Below are positions 9,271-19,149 of a stretch of 19,600 bases of DNA, in pieces. Origin of the DNA: Ophiosphaerella korrae (Eukaryota > Ascomycota > Dothideomycetes > Pleosporales > Phaeosphaeriaceae); the NCBI GenBank assembly GCA_028456385.1, contig JALNQF010000612.1:1-19600 (forward strand), written 5' to 3'. The notes below the pieces were generated by a model. It was given only the letters and a program-made list of their open reading frames with translations. It was not told the DNA's origin and made no database searches. Position 1 is the stretch's first letter; the number at the start of each line of letters is the position of its first letter. The position numbers and the translations under genes are program-made.

Positions 9271-9350
9271 ATATACTATTTAAATAGATAAAGGAATATA
9301 ATAAAGAATTTAATAAGATTAAGAAGAAGTTTATAAAAAACCTAGTTATT

Positions 9351-9740
9351 AGAATATATAACCTAGACTTACTAGTAATAGTAAAAATAGATATATCTAA
9401 TTTAGTCTATAGAATAGTACTAGTACAAGAAGACCTAGAGACTAAAAAAGAATACCTAGTTAAGTACTTCTCTAAGAAAATAAAGATAGTAGAACTTAAT
9501 TACTTAATCTATAATAAAGAAATACTAGTAATCTATAAAGTATTTAAATAATAGAGAGTATACTTATAAAGAGTAAAGTACTAAATAAAAGTCTATATAG
9601 ACTATAAGAATCTTATAAGATTTATAATAAATAAAGAATTATTATAATACTATATAAGATAGTAGGAGTTCCTATTAATATTTAATATAGAAATTATATA
9701 TATAAAAGGGAAAGATAATTAATTTATAGATACCTTTAGT
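9351..9740 (+). pseudogene. RNase H of copy A
   Basis: The RNase H start is visible at about 9381-9440 as KIDISNLVYRIVLVQ, matching the D-A-S-x-x-x-x-G-A-V-L-x-Q pattern with Ala and Gly lost. The first catalytic Asp is at 9390-9392. It continues with KYFSKK, ELNYLIY and KEILVIYK, typical of Gypsy RNase H. After it comes KGKDN-stop-FIDTFSKR, the usual G-x-x-N-x-x-A-D-x-L-S-R linker with Ala-to-Thr and Leu-to-Phe. Confidence 0.88.
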
Positions 9741-9959
9741 AAAAGACTAGACTTACAAGAAGAAATAAGTACTACTAGTATAGTTCTAGTTAAGAATAAA
9801 GAAAGATATTTAGTCTTAAATATACCTAAGATAGCTATAATACTTAAAAGAATAAGTAGTAAGCTAGATAAATAGATTTAGAAGATAATATAAAAAGTAT
9901 TTAAAAAAATAAAAAAACTAGAAATCTAAGAAAGAGTTATATAAGCCTATAGAAGGATA

Positions 9960-10860
9960 TATATTCTAAGTAAGATTTAGAGAGAATTTATAAGATAATT
10001 CTATAAATTACTAGTATATAGTTACTAAAGAATAGAGAAAATATTAGATAGACTACTACAAAACTACTATATCTTAAAAGTAAGATAACTAGTAATAGAA
10101 GTACTATAAAACTATATAGAATACTATAGAAATAAATATAATAGATACGCGTAATATAAAATACTATAACTAGTAAAAATATTAGAATAACTATAAGGAG
10201 TTATTATAATAGACTTTATTCTAAAATTACCTAAGTCTAAAAACCTAATATTAAGAGTTAAGTATAATAAAATCCTAATAATAGTAGATAAGCTAATAAA
10301 GTATATATACTTTAGACTATATAAAGAAAAGAGTAGGATAGAAGTTACTATATACTAAGTTCTAGGAATAGTAATTAGTTAATATAGACTACTAGACAAA
10401 ATTATTATAGATAAAGATATATAATTTATATTAAAACTATAGAGAATAATAGTAGTATAATTAGGAATACACTACGCGATATCTATAGTATACTAACTAC
10501 AAATAGATAGATAATTAGAATAAATAAATTAGATAGTAGAGTAATACTTAAGATACTACCTTAACTATAACTAGAATAATTAGGTATAACTACTACTTAT
10601 AGTATAGTTAGTATATAATAGCGTAAAGAATATAGTAATAAGAGTATTACTCTTCTTTATAAACTATAAATTTAAGCCTAATATATACTAGATACTAAAG
10701 AATTAGATATCTTAGTTCTTAAAAGAAGAAAACTTTGCTAATAAACTTAAAAATATATATAATTAACTAAAAAAAGACGTAGAATTCTTATACAACTATA
10801 TAGTAAAGTACTATAACAAGAAGTATAAAAAAAGACTCTAATTTAAAAAAAGAGAAAAAG
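9960..10860 (+). pseudogene. Integrase of copy A (HHCC and catalytic core)
   Basis: The N-terminal HHCC zinc finger keeps its spacing, but all four ligands are Tyr: His positions 10002 and 10023, Cys positions 10113 and 10122. The catalytic triad is intact at codon level, with Asp at 10212 (IIIDF), Asp at 10410 (IIIDKD) and Glu at 10518. The Arg after the Glu and several Gln codons are stops. So here RIP removed the zinc site but missed the DDE residues, which are GAC, GAT and GAA codons. Confidence 0.88.
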
Positions 10861-11246
10861 TATAGTTAGTATAAAAAAATATTAAGAGTAAGTAACTAAG
10901 CTTAAAATTAGACTATATTAAAATAGAACTATATAAAATTAAGAAAGAAGTTACACTAGTTATATTTAAGCTAAAACTACTAAATAAGATAAAGATACAC
11001 CTAATATTCTATATAGCTCTACTAGAATAAGTACTATAGAATATAGAACTACTAGTATATAAAGTAGATACGTATAAAAAATAAAAAGAATAAGAAGTTA
11101 AAAAAATCCTATAGTACTAGTTCTATAATAGAAGAAATTACTACTTAGTAGAATAGATAAGTATAGATAAAAAAGGATAACTATAAGAGAAAATATAGGA
11201 ACTAAAAGATAATCTTAATTACTCTAAGAAACTAAAAGAGTTCTAA
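10861..11246 (+). pseudogene. GPY/F module and C-terminal chromodomain of copy A
   Basis: After integrase, the codons for Gly-Pro-Tyr-Lys-Ile now read ELYKI (Gly GGA to GAA and Pro CCA to CTA at 10926-10931). The C-terminus from 11094 has the chromodomain layout EVKKIL, YYLVE-stop, then a stop-rich W-E region and ELKDNL, ending at TAA 11244-11246. Codons for the expected cage tryptophans are TAG or TAA. In chromoviruses this domain directs integration to histone-methylated chromatin. That fits a nest of self-insertions, but the link here is inference. Confidence 0.8.
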
Positions 11247-11580
11247 AGTTAAAACTCTCTAAAACGCCTAGTAGTAAACTAAGAGAACTAATATTACTAA
11301 TAATAGATAGAGAGATAATAAAGATATCTAGCGTAGGACCTACTATAGTAATACTAAACGCCTTATCTAAGTCTAGCTTAGCTTTAAGAGCTACTAACTA
11401 CTTAGCTAATTTCTTATTATTTAAGGCCTTTATCTTATAAAGACAAGAGAGATAAGCTTAGTTCTTTACTAGTTTACTCTACGTAAGCTCTTAGATATAC
11501 TTATACTCAGCTTTAGCCTCTATAATTTAAGATAGTAATTTCTCTTTAGTCTAGTTAATAGCTTTCCCTATTATTATTAA
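11224..11580 (-). pseudogene. Antisense ORF-b in copy A, coiled-coil-like protein
   Basis: The minus strand gives 119 codons, stops only of RIP type, aligned to the 117-codon frame of copy C (2507-2857) with a net difference of two codons. Shared blocks are LIIIGKAIN or a close variant, KEKLLS, IIEAKAE, KIKALNNKKLAK and FNFRT. It ends at a TAG complement at 11224-11226 and overlaps the pol end. The amino-acid alignment between copies is stronger than expected of untranslated DNA, but this was judged by eye. Function unknown. Confidence 0.5.
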
Positions 11581-11764
11581 GCTTAGACGTAAGAATAAGT
11601 ATAATAAACGTATACTTAGAGAGAAAGATACTAGATATATTACAAGAGCTATATATATTTATATAAATATACGCTTTATAAGCCCTACTATTATTTATAG
11701 AAATAATATAAAGAAGAGACTTAGGATTTAATTTAAGAGAAGTATAATAAAAATAAAGAAATAT
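11555..11764 (-). pseudogene. Antisense ORF-a in copy A
   Basis: Exactly the same length as the 69-codon frame of copy C and free of internal stops, but the ATG is ATA (complement of 11762-11764), a RIP-type loss. It is rich in Ile, Ser, Tyr and Asn, with a terminal RESY before TAA. No domain recognised. Confidence 0.35.
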
Positions 11765-11935
11765 TTTAATACTATTACGTAATACATAATTAGTAAAGAG
11801 ATAGTAATAACGTATAGATAAAATAGTTATAAGAGAAGATAAAGAGCTCTATATTAATAAAGAAACTAGACTAATAACTTTAGCTCTAAGATAAGTAAAC
11901 TAAGACCTACTTAGAAAAGGAGATAGTATTATAGG
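11765..11935 (+). promoter_or_regulatory. Region before the 3' LTR of copy A, with polypurine tract
   Basis: This stretch has no coding frame on the pol strand. At 11913-11926 the purine run AGAAAAGGAGATAG lies ten bases before TGTAAT of the 3' LTR and is conserved in copies B and C, so it is the likely polypurine tract priming plus-strand DNA synthesis. The rest is AT-rich and shared with C. Confidence 0.5.
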
Positions 11936-12355
11936 TGTAATAGAAGAAATCGAGATAGAACTAATTAGTCTTAACTTAGGTACTAACAAAGTATAAGATA
12001 AGTAAAGTAATAATTTTAATTAAGAGACTATATATAACTAGGATACCTAGTATAATCTATAATCTATAGACTCTTAGTATTAATAGATTATAGATTAAGA
12101 CAATCTATAATCTATTAGTTTTAGTAACTATAGATTATAGATTATAATAAGTATATAGTTAGAAGGATACGTATTATTAAGATAGTATTAGTAATTTAAT
12201 CTTTTAACTATAGAACGCTAATACAAGATAGTTATAAAATATCTTCTATTATTTATAGTTATTATAGATTACTTTCTAAGCTTTTACTATTAACTCTTAA
12301 TCTACTAACCTCTTTAAGATAGGTACCTATAGTTAATAATAGGTAGCCTATTATA
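11936..12355 (+). repeat. 3' LTR of copy A
   Basis: 420 bp from TGTAAT to ATTATA, collinear with the 5' LTR (constant offset of 6,603). By eye about 30 differences, all but one transitions. In roughly three quarters of them the 3' copy has the T or A state, so it is the more RIP-damaged of the pair. It is followed directly by copy B's gag-protease spacer. Confidence 0.92.
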
Positions 12356-12723
12356 CCTACTAATAGAAGAATTAGAAAGAGAAGAGCTTTAGATACTATT
12401 AATCTAAGCTAAAATACTAGTACTAGATAAAGAAACTACTATAGTCTCTTCTAAAGAACTATAAAGAGATAAAAAATATATAAAAGGTACTAAGTATACT
12501 TAATATAAGATATATAGTTATAATAGCTATATAATAATAGATATAGTAGAATAAAATAAAGAATATTAGTTTATTTAGAAATACTTACTAGTTATAAGTA
12601 TAGAGGAAGCGTATAAAGACTAGAAAGAATATAATCCTAAAGTAAAAAAGTTTATAATATTCTAATAATAGATAGAGTAATATATAGTTATAATAGGAAG
12701 AATACCTATATAAAGAGAATAGT
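12356..12723 (+). pseudogene. Gag-protease spacer of copy B, left part
   Basis: Collinear with copy A 7112-7485. It starts CCTACTAATAGAAGAATTAG against A's CCTACTAATAGAAGATTTAG and ends at GAATAGT, where the solo LTR was inserted. RIP-type stops throughout. Only useful as an alignment anchor that fixes the breakpoint of copy A in copy B. Confidence 0.8.
12719..12723. repeat. Target-site duplication, left copy
   Basis: ATAGT before the solo LTR matches ATAGT at 13220-13224. Copy A has the uninterrupted site at 7481-7485 (GAATAGTAGTAC), which confirms that B gained an insertion here. Confidence 0.85.
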
Positions 12724-13219
12724 TATAATAGGCCTTTTATTATTAACTATAAGTACTTATCTTAAAGAAGTTAGTAGATTATAAAGTAATAATAAAAGCT
12801 TATATTAGGATCTATAATAACTATAAATAATAGAAGATACTTTGTAGCTATCTTATATTAGCGTTCTATAGTTAATAGATTAAATTACTAATACTATCCT
12901 CTTAATACGTATCCTACTAACTATATACTTAGGCCTTTTAGCTAACTTTATACTTTATATTTACTAAAATCGCGAATTATAAATCTATTACGTACTTAGC
13001 TTTATACTTTATATTTACTAAGATTATAAATTATAAATCTATTACGTACTTAGCTTTATACTTTGTATTTACTAAGATTATAAATCGCGAATCTATTACG
13101 TATCTTTATTATAGTTAGTCTCCTAATCTAGTTTATCTCCCTATAAGTTGTATACGTTATCGTTATCTATAGTAGGGCTAATTAGCTTAAATTAGTTTTT
13201 TCTTATTATAACTATAATA
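12724..13219 (-). mobile_element. Solo LTR of a variant subfamily inside copy B
   Basis: On the minus strand its 3' half (12724-12935) aligns with the 3' half of the family LTR, ending CTATTATA. The 5' half has a different sequence with a 54-bp tandem array and starts TATTATAG (13219 leftwards), probably a RIP-altered TG end. It has perfect 5-bp flanking duplications and no internal element sequence, so the internal region was removed by LTR-LTR recombination. Confidence 0.85.
12946..13105. repeat. 54-bp tandem repeat, three copies, in the solo LTR
   Basis: Units start at 12946, 13000 and 13054, each beginning CTTTATACTTT and ending CTATTACGTA. Each unit held two TCGCGA sites. In unit 1 the first site is intact and the second is TTATAA. 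In unit 2 both are TTATAA. In unit 3 only the second is intact. No intermediate form is seen. Confidence 0.9.
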
Positions 13220-13224
13220 ATAGT
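13220..13224. repeat. Target-site duplication, right copy
   Basis: ATAGT following the solo LTR is identical to 12719-12723. Sequence after it continues the copy B spacer as AGTTCTTTATAA, against AGTACCTTGTAA in copy A. Confidence 0.85.
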
Positions 13225-16200
13225 AGTTCTTTATAAAAAAAACGTAATAGATTAATAAAGCTAATATACTATAAGTACTAATAGTATACTATATTCTAAT
13301 AACTATAAGACCTAAAATAGATAGATACTAAGTAGGAGACAATAAAAGAATAGATCTAGAATATCTAGTATATATTAAGATATTATAGATATTATACTTA
13401 AATACAAATTTCTATATATATAGAGAATAAATAGTATATAACTATATATAGCTAGTATAAAGAAAAGGATATAATTATATAAACGTAATTATAAAGAAAG
13501 ATATCTAAAGTTAAGAAATAATTAGAATACCTAATAAAGAATCTATAGTAATTAGACTAAGACTAAAATTATCTAAGGAATATATTTAAAGAAAACTATA
13601 GTATAAGTATATATATAATAAATATCTAAAATATAAAAACTATAAATATAAAATAGATTAATAGCTTTAGAAAGATAGATAATTTAAAGAAAGACTTAAG
13701 TAAAAAAAGCTAGAAGGTATAAAAAGCTTATAAATTATAAAGATAAGTATATACTAAAGAAAAAGAGTATAATTAATAATTAATAGTAGAGATATAAAAA
13801 ACTTTATATTAAAAAAGTTTATAGAAAGCTAAGGAATAACTTATATAATAAAGAAGTACCCTTAATAATTAAGAATAATTAAAGGAAAACTATTCTAGGA
13901 ACCTATTTAGTTTAAGATAATACTCTCTACACTAAAGCTAAAAGGACTAGAAATTAAGAATATAGTTATAGATATAATAACAATTAATAATAAATAAGAA
14001 GTAGTATTAGGAATACTATAGTTATAGTTAACTAACCTAAAGATTAATTAGAGAATAAAAAAACTTAGTTATCCTAATAAAGATATCTTAAAAGCTAATA
14101 TAAGTACGTATAAAGGAGAATTCCTAGAATAATATAAGAAAAAGGAAAAATAGCTTATAGAACCTAATAAATACCTTCTAGAATATTAGCTATAGGACTT
14201 AGTAATAGACTTAAAAGAAGGAAAAAATATAAAATAGAGCCTAGTCTACTAAAAAATAGAAAAAAAATCTAAGAAAAAATATACGTTTATTAAAAACGTA
14301 ATAAAGAAAAGATAGATATAAGAATCCTATTCTTAAGTAGTATATAAACATATATTTATAGATAAAAAAAAATAAGTAATAAGAAACCTTATATAAACTT
14401 TAGAAAAATAAATAGAATTATAAGTAAGAACTAATATCCTTTACTATATATAAATAAGATATAAAATAAGCTATAAAAAGCCTAAATCTTTATAAAACAA
14501 GATATCTAAAACGCTTACTATAAGATTAGAATTAAAAAAAGTAATAAATAGAAAATAGCGTTTAGAACGTAATATAAACTATTTAAATATATAGTTATAC
14601 TCTTTAGATTTATAAATATACTAGTAGTATTCTAAGAAAGAATTAATATAGTCCTAAGAGACTACCTAAATATATTTATATTTATATACTTAGACAATAT
14701 CCTTATATTTTTAATAATAGAAGAGGAATATATATAGTATATATATAAAGTACTAGAAAAGCTAGTAAAAAATAAAATATTTCTTAAAATAAGAAAATAT
14801 AAGTTCTATATAAAGAAAATAGACTTCTTTAGATTTATTATTAAACTAAGAAAAATAAAGATTAACTTAAATAAGATTAAAGTAATCTAAGAATAAGTAA
14901 TACTAAAAAATCTACAAGAAGTATAATAGTTTTATAAGTTAGTAAATTTTTATAGGAAACTAATAGTAAGATAGTCTAAGATAATAGAACTACTAATAAA
15001 ACTTATAAAGAAAGATATACTATTTAAATAGACTTAGAAGTATAACTAAGTATTTAACTAAATTAAATAATAGTTTATAGAAAACCTAGTTATTAGAATA
15101 TATAACCTAGATATACTAGTAATAGTAAAAATAGATATATCTAACTTAGTTTATAGAATAGTACTAATATAAGAAGACTAAGCTATAAAATAAAAATACT
15201 TAGTTAAATACTTCTCTAAAAAGATAAAGCTAGTAGAGCTTAACTATCTAATTTATAAAGTATTTAAATAGTAAAGAGTATACCTATAAAGAGTAAAATA
15301 TTAAATAAAAGTTTATATAGACTATAAGAATTTTATAAGATTTATACTAAATAAAGATCTATTATAATACTATATAAAATAGTAGGAATTCTTATTAAAA
15401 TTTAATTTCAAAGTTATATATATAAAAAAAAAAGATAATTAATTTATAGATACTCTAAGTAGAAGATAAGATTTATAAGAAGAAGTAAATACTACTAGTA
15501 TAGTTCTAGTTAAGAATAAAAATAGATATTTAGTTTTAAATATACTAAAAATAGCTATAATACTTAAAAGAAAGAGTAGTAAGCTAGATAAATAAATTTA
15601 AAAAGAAATAAGAAAAATATCTAAAGAAATAAAAAAACTAGAAATCTAAGAAAGACTTATAAAAGTATATAGAAGAACGTATATCTTAACTAAAATATAA
15701 TAAGAATTTATATAATAATTTTATAAATTACTAGTATATAGATACTAAAGTATTAATAAAATACTAGATAGATTACTATAAGATTATTATATCCTAAAAG
15801 TAAGATAATTAGAAATAGAAGTACTATAAGACTATATAGAATACTATAGAAATAAGTATAGTAGATATTTACTATATAAAATATTATAACTAGTTAAAGT
15901 ACTAAAATAATATTAGAGAGTTATTATAATAGACTTTATTATAAAGTTACTAAAGTTAAAAGACTTAATATTAAGAGTTAAGTATAATAAGATTTTAATA
16001 ATAGTAGATAAACTTATAAAGTACTTATACTTTAGACTATATAAAGAGAAAAGTAAAATAGAAGTTACTATATACTAAGTTCTAGGAACTATAGTTAGCT
16101 AATATAGACTTCTAGATAAAATTATTATAGATAAAGATATAAGATTTATATTTAAACTATAGAGAATAATAATAGTATAATTAGGAGTTAATTATATAAT

Positions 16201-16948
16201 ATTAATAGTATACTACTTATAGATAGATAAATAATTAGAACGTATAAACTAGATAGTAGAATAATACCTAAGATACTACTTTAACTATAACTAGAATAAC
16301 TAAGTATAGTTAGTATATAATAGCGTAAAGAATATAGTAATAGAAGTATTACTTTTTTTCGCGAACTATAGATTTAACCCTAATATATACTAAATTCTAA
16401 GATTTAAAGTATTTTAGTTCTTAAAAGAAGAAAACTTTACTAATAAACTTAAAGATATATATAACTAACTAAGATAAGATATAGAATTCCTATATAATAG
16501 AATAGTAAAATACTATAATAAGAAATATATAGAGAGCCTCTAATTTAAAAAGAAGAAAAAAGTATAGCTACTATAAAGAAATATTAAGAGTAAACAATTA
16601 AGCTTAAAACTAGATTACGTTAAGATAAAACTATATAAAGTAAAAAAAGAAGTTATACTAGTTATATTTAAATTAAAGCTACTAAATAAATTAAAGATAT
16701 ACCTAATATTCTATATAGTACTACTAGAAAAAGTACTATAAGAAGTAAAACTACTAGTATATAAAGTAGATATATTTAGAGAATAAGAAAAATAAAAAGT
16801 TAAAAAAATTCTAGTATACTAGTTCTATAATAAAAGGAACTATTATTTAGTAAAATAGATAGGTATAAATAAGAAAAGGTAACTATAAGAAGAAATATAA
16901 GAACTAGAAGATAACTTTAACTACTCTAAGAAACTAAAAAAGTTCTAA
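13225..16948 (+). pseudogene. pol: pol of copy B (protease to chromodomain)
   Basis: The spacer resumes and leads to a protease reading INSRDIKNF, with the catalytic Asp codon AAT at 13782-13784 (phase 3). RT, integrase and chromodomain are in phase 2, so one net frameshift lies between about 13790 and 14680. RT reads YLDN at 14687-14698. Integrase keeps Asp 15932, Asp 16130 and Glu 16238, and unlike copy A still has Arg after the Glu. The HHCC ligands are Tyr. The frame ends at TAA 16946-16948. An FANYRF stretch with an intact CGCG lies near 16369-16386, where copy A has FINYKF. Confidence 0.85.
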
Positions 16949-17270
16949 AATTAAAACCTTCTAGAGTACTTTATAGTAAGCTAAGAAAGTCTATAGTACT
17001 ACTACTAGATAAAAAGATAATAAAATTATCTAATATAATAGGAGCTAAAGTAGCCTCTATAGTAATCTTAAAATTAAGCTTAAACTCTAAGAGAATAGCT
17101 TACTTAATAGACTTTATATTATTTAAGGCTTTTATTTTCTAAAAATAAGCTAAATAAGTATAATTCTTTACTTATATACTTAGAATCTAATTATATTCCT
17201 TTTTAGCCTCTATAATCTATTTAGATAGTTTATCTTAAGTATAGTTAATAGCTCTACTTATTATAAATAA
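16926..17270 (-). pseudogene. Antisense ORF-b in copy B
   Basis: 115 codons opposite to pol, aligned to the frames of A and C but far more diverged, with RIP-type stops only. Conserved blocks are AIN, IIEAKKEY, KIKALNN, FIIFL and LEGFNFRT. It is four codons shorter than copy A's frame, and the 12-nt gap keeps the phase. Survival of the frame at this divergence is the best argument that it once encoded a protein. Confidence 0.5.
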
Positions 17271-17442
17271 ATATAGATATATAAATAAGTATTATTAACT
17301 TATATTTTACTAGAGATATACTAGAAAGATTATAAGATAAATAAGTATTAGTATAAATATACACTTTATAAGCCTTACTATATTTTAAAGAAATATAATC
17401 TAATAAGAGATTTAAAGATTTATAATAAAAATAAAGAAATAT
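17245..17442 (-). pseudogene. Antisense ORF-a in copy B
   Basis: 65 codons plus TAA, with a single internal TAG. The ATG position is ATA. It is four codons shorter than in A and C. Similar Tyr/Ile/Ser-rich composition. No domain recognised. Confidence 0.3.
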
Positions 17443-17616
17443 TATAATACTATAGTATAATATATAATCTACTAATTAAAGATAATAAAGGGTAGACTTA
17501 GTAAGTATAAAAAAAGAAGATAAAGAACTTAATATTAATAAAGAAACTAGATTAATAACCTTAGCTCTAGGTTAAAAGAACTAGAACCTATCTAGAAGAG
17601 GGGATAATATTATAGA
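17443..17616 (+). promoter_or_regulatory. Region before copy B's LTR, with polypurine tract
   Basis: No frame on the pol strand. The purine run AGAAGAGGGGATA near 17594-17606 sits about ten bases before the LTR, as in copies A and C. Confidence 0.45.
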
Positions 17617-18009
17617 CGTAATAAGAGAAATTAAGATAGAACTAATTAGTTCTAACTTTAGTAATAACAAAGTATAAAAAGAGTAGAGTAATAACCTTAA
17701 TTAAGAAGTAGACTATAATTTAAATACGTAAGATATAAAGTAATCTATAAATATATATAATAGATTAAGGTAATCTATAGTATTATATAAATAGATTAGT
17801 ATAAGTATAAAGTTAATAGTAATATATATTATTAGGATAGTATTAGTAATCTAATCTCTAACCTAAAACGCTAATACTTAATATTATATATATAAATTAA
17901 CTATTATTTATAGTTATTACTAATTACTATATAAGCTTTTGTTATTAATTTCTAATTTACTAATACTCTTAGTAGTTACTTGTAGTTAATAACAAGTAAC
18001 TTTATTATA
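17617..18009 (+). repeat. 3' LTR of copy B
   Basis: 393 bp, starting CGTAATAAGAG (expected TGTAAT, so the first base differs) and ending TTTATTATA. It aligns with the A and C LTRs at both ends, but the region holding the twin stem-loops is shortened and degenerate. The following base begins copy D. Confidence 0.8.
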
Positions 18010-19030
18010 ATATATATACTCTTTATTACTAAAATACTTTATAGATTACTAGTATTTCTTAATTATAAAATAAATAGTTAAGCTCTACTAGCTTTATTTT
18101 CTTAGAAAAGTATTTTTACTTTATAACCTAGTCTTTTTATATTAGTACTATTTTATAAACTAAATCTAATATATCTATTTTTATTATTACTAGTAAGTCT
18201 AAGTTATATATTCTAATAACTAAGTTTTCTATAAACTTCTATTTAATCTAATTAAATACTTTATTATATTCCTAAGTTTATTTTAAAAGTAAATCTTTTT
18301 TTATAAGCTTTATTAGTAGTTCTAATATTTTAAATAATTTTACTATTAACTTTTTATAGAAGTTTACTAATTTATAAAACTATTATACTTTTTATAAGTT
18401 TTTTAGTATTAGCTATTCTTAGATTAGTTTAATCTTACTTAAAATATTCTTTATTTTTTTTAGTTTATTTATAAATCTAAGGAAGTCTATTTTTTTATAT
18501 ATAACTTATATTTTCTTATCTTAAGAAATAATTTATTTTCTATAAGCTTTTCTAGTACTTTATATATATATTATACGTATTCTTCTTCTAATTCTAAAAA
18601 TATAAATATATCTAAGTACTCTTTTAAAACTATAATAATTTTTTCTTAGAATACTACTAGTATATTTATTAATTAAAAAAGTATAACTAAATATTTAAAT
18701 AGTTTATATTATATTTAAAATACTATTTTTTACTTATTACTTTTTTTAATTCTAATCTAGTAGTAAGTATTCTAGATATCTAGTTTTATAAAGATTTAAT
18801 CTATTTATAGCTTATCTTATATCTTATTTATATATAGTAAGAGATATTAGTTTTATCTATAATTATATTTATTTTTCTAAAATCTATATAAAGTTTTTAA
18901 TTTTTAATTTTTTTTATTTATAAATATAAGTTTATAAACTATAAATAATTAAAATTTTTATATTTTTTTTTATTACGTTTTTAATAAATACTTACTTAAT
19001 CTTAGATTTTATTTTTTATTTTTTAGTAAA
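18010..19030 (-). pseudogene. pol: RNase H-RT of copy D with catalytic-box deletion
   Basis: The segment aligns with copy C 4505-5310 (for example TTAGAATACTACTAGTA in both). At about 18597-18608 it lacks 27 bases that in copy C (around 5110-5140) encode the YLDN box and its neighbours. The gap is in frame and its ends share the short string ATAAATA, suggesting slippage. Beyond copy C's breakpoint it continues (CTAGATATCTAGTTTTATAAAG onward), matching copy A 8650-8760. Confidence 0.75.
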
Positions 19031-19075
19031 CTAATATAAAGGAGTTATCTCTTATATCTTTTATTTTTATACTAA
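18010..19075 (-). mobile_element. Gypsy chromovirus copy D, RNase H-RT fragment
   Basis: Minus-strand homology to copies A, B and C starts in mid RNase H at 18010, exactly at the end of copy B's LTR, and continues through RT to the region between protease and RT near 19030-19075, where similarity fades. It is the most T-rich and most eroded copy. Its other side is not seen across copy B, because B's left part has been lost. Confidence 0.8.
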
Positions 19076-19121
19076 TATTAGTAAGTTTATAACTTACTAA
19101 TATTATAAACTTACTAATATT
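19074..19121. repeat. Hairpin with 14-bp perfect arms plus a third copy
   Basis: AATATTAGTAAGTT (19074-19087), a 3-base loop TAT, then the exact reverse complement AACTTACTAATATT (19091-19104). The right arm is repeated directly at 19108-19121. It sits at the edge of copy D and may be flank sequence or a rearranged junction. Confidence 0.85.
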
Positions 19122-19149
19122 TAACTACCTTTTTACTTTTAGTTAGTAC

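Larger units (their letters stand above)
5333..12355 (+). mobile_element. Full-length Gypsy chromovirus copy A with both LTRs
   Basis: This 7,023-bp element has 420-bp LTRs at each end, a single-phase gag-pol frame, an antisense-ORF region and a polypurine tract. The domain order gag - protease - RT - RNase H - integrase - chromodomain identifies a chromovirus of the Gypsy group. It cannot be active. Zinc ligands, protease Asp and RT Asp are mutated, and stops occur throughout. The five bases before it (ACGGG) and after it (CCTAC) do not match. Its left neighbour is copy C's RT and its right neighbour is copy B's gag-protease spacer. Confidence 0.93.
12356..18009 (+). mobile_element. Gypsy chromovirus copy B, 5' truncated, carrying a solo LTR
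   Basis: Sequence resumes at the equivalent of copy A base 7112 and follows the element through to a 3' LTR at 17617-18009. The part upstream (5' LTR, capsid, zinc knuckles) is missing, replaced by copy A. A 496-bp solo LTR plus duplicated target sits at 12724-13224. B is clearly more AT-rich and diverged than A. Its right end lies in copy D. Confidence 0.88.

Noticed and set aside
12946..13105. CRISPR-like array (54-bp repeats), also the 18-bp array at 1283-1372
   Set aside because: The units are head-to-tail tandem repeats with no unique spacers, one within an LTR and one within a coding frame.
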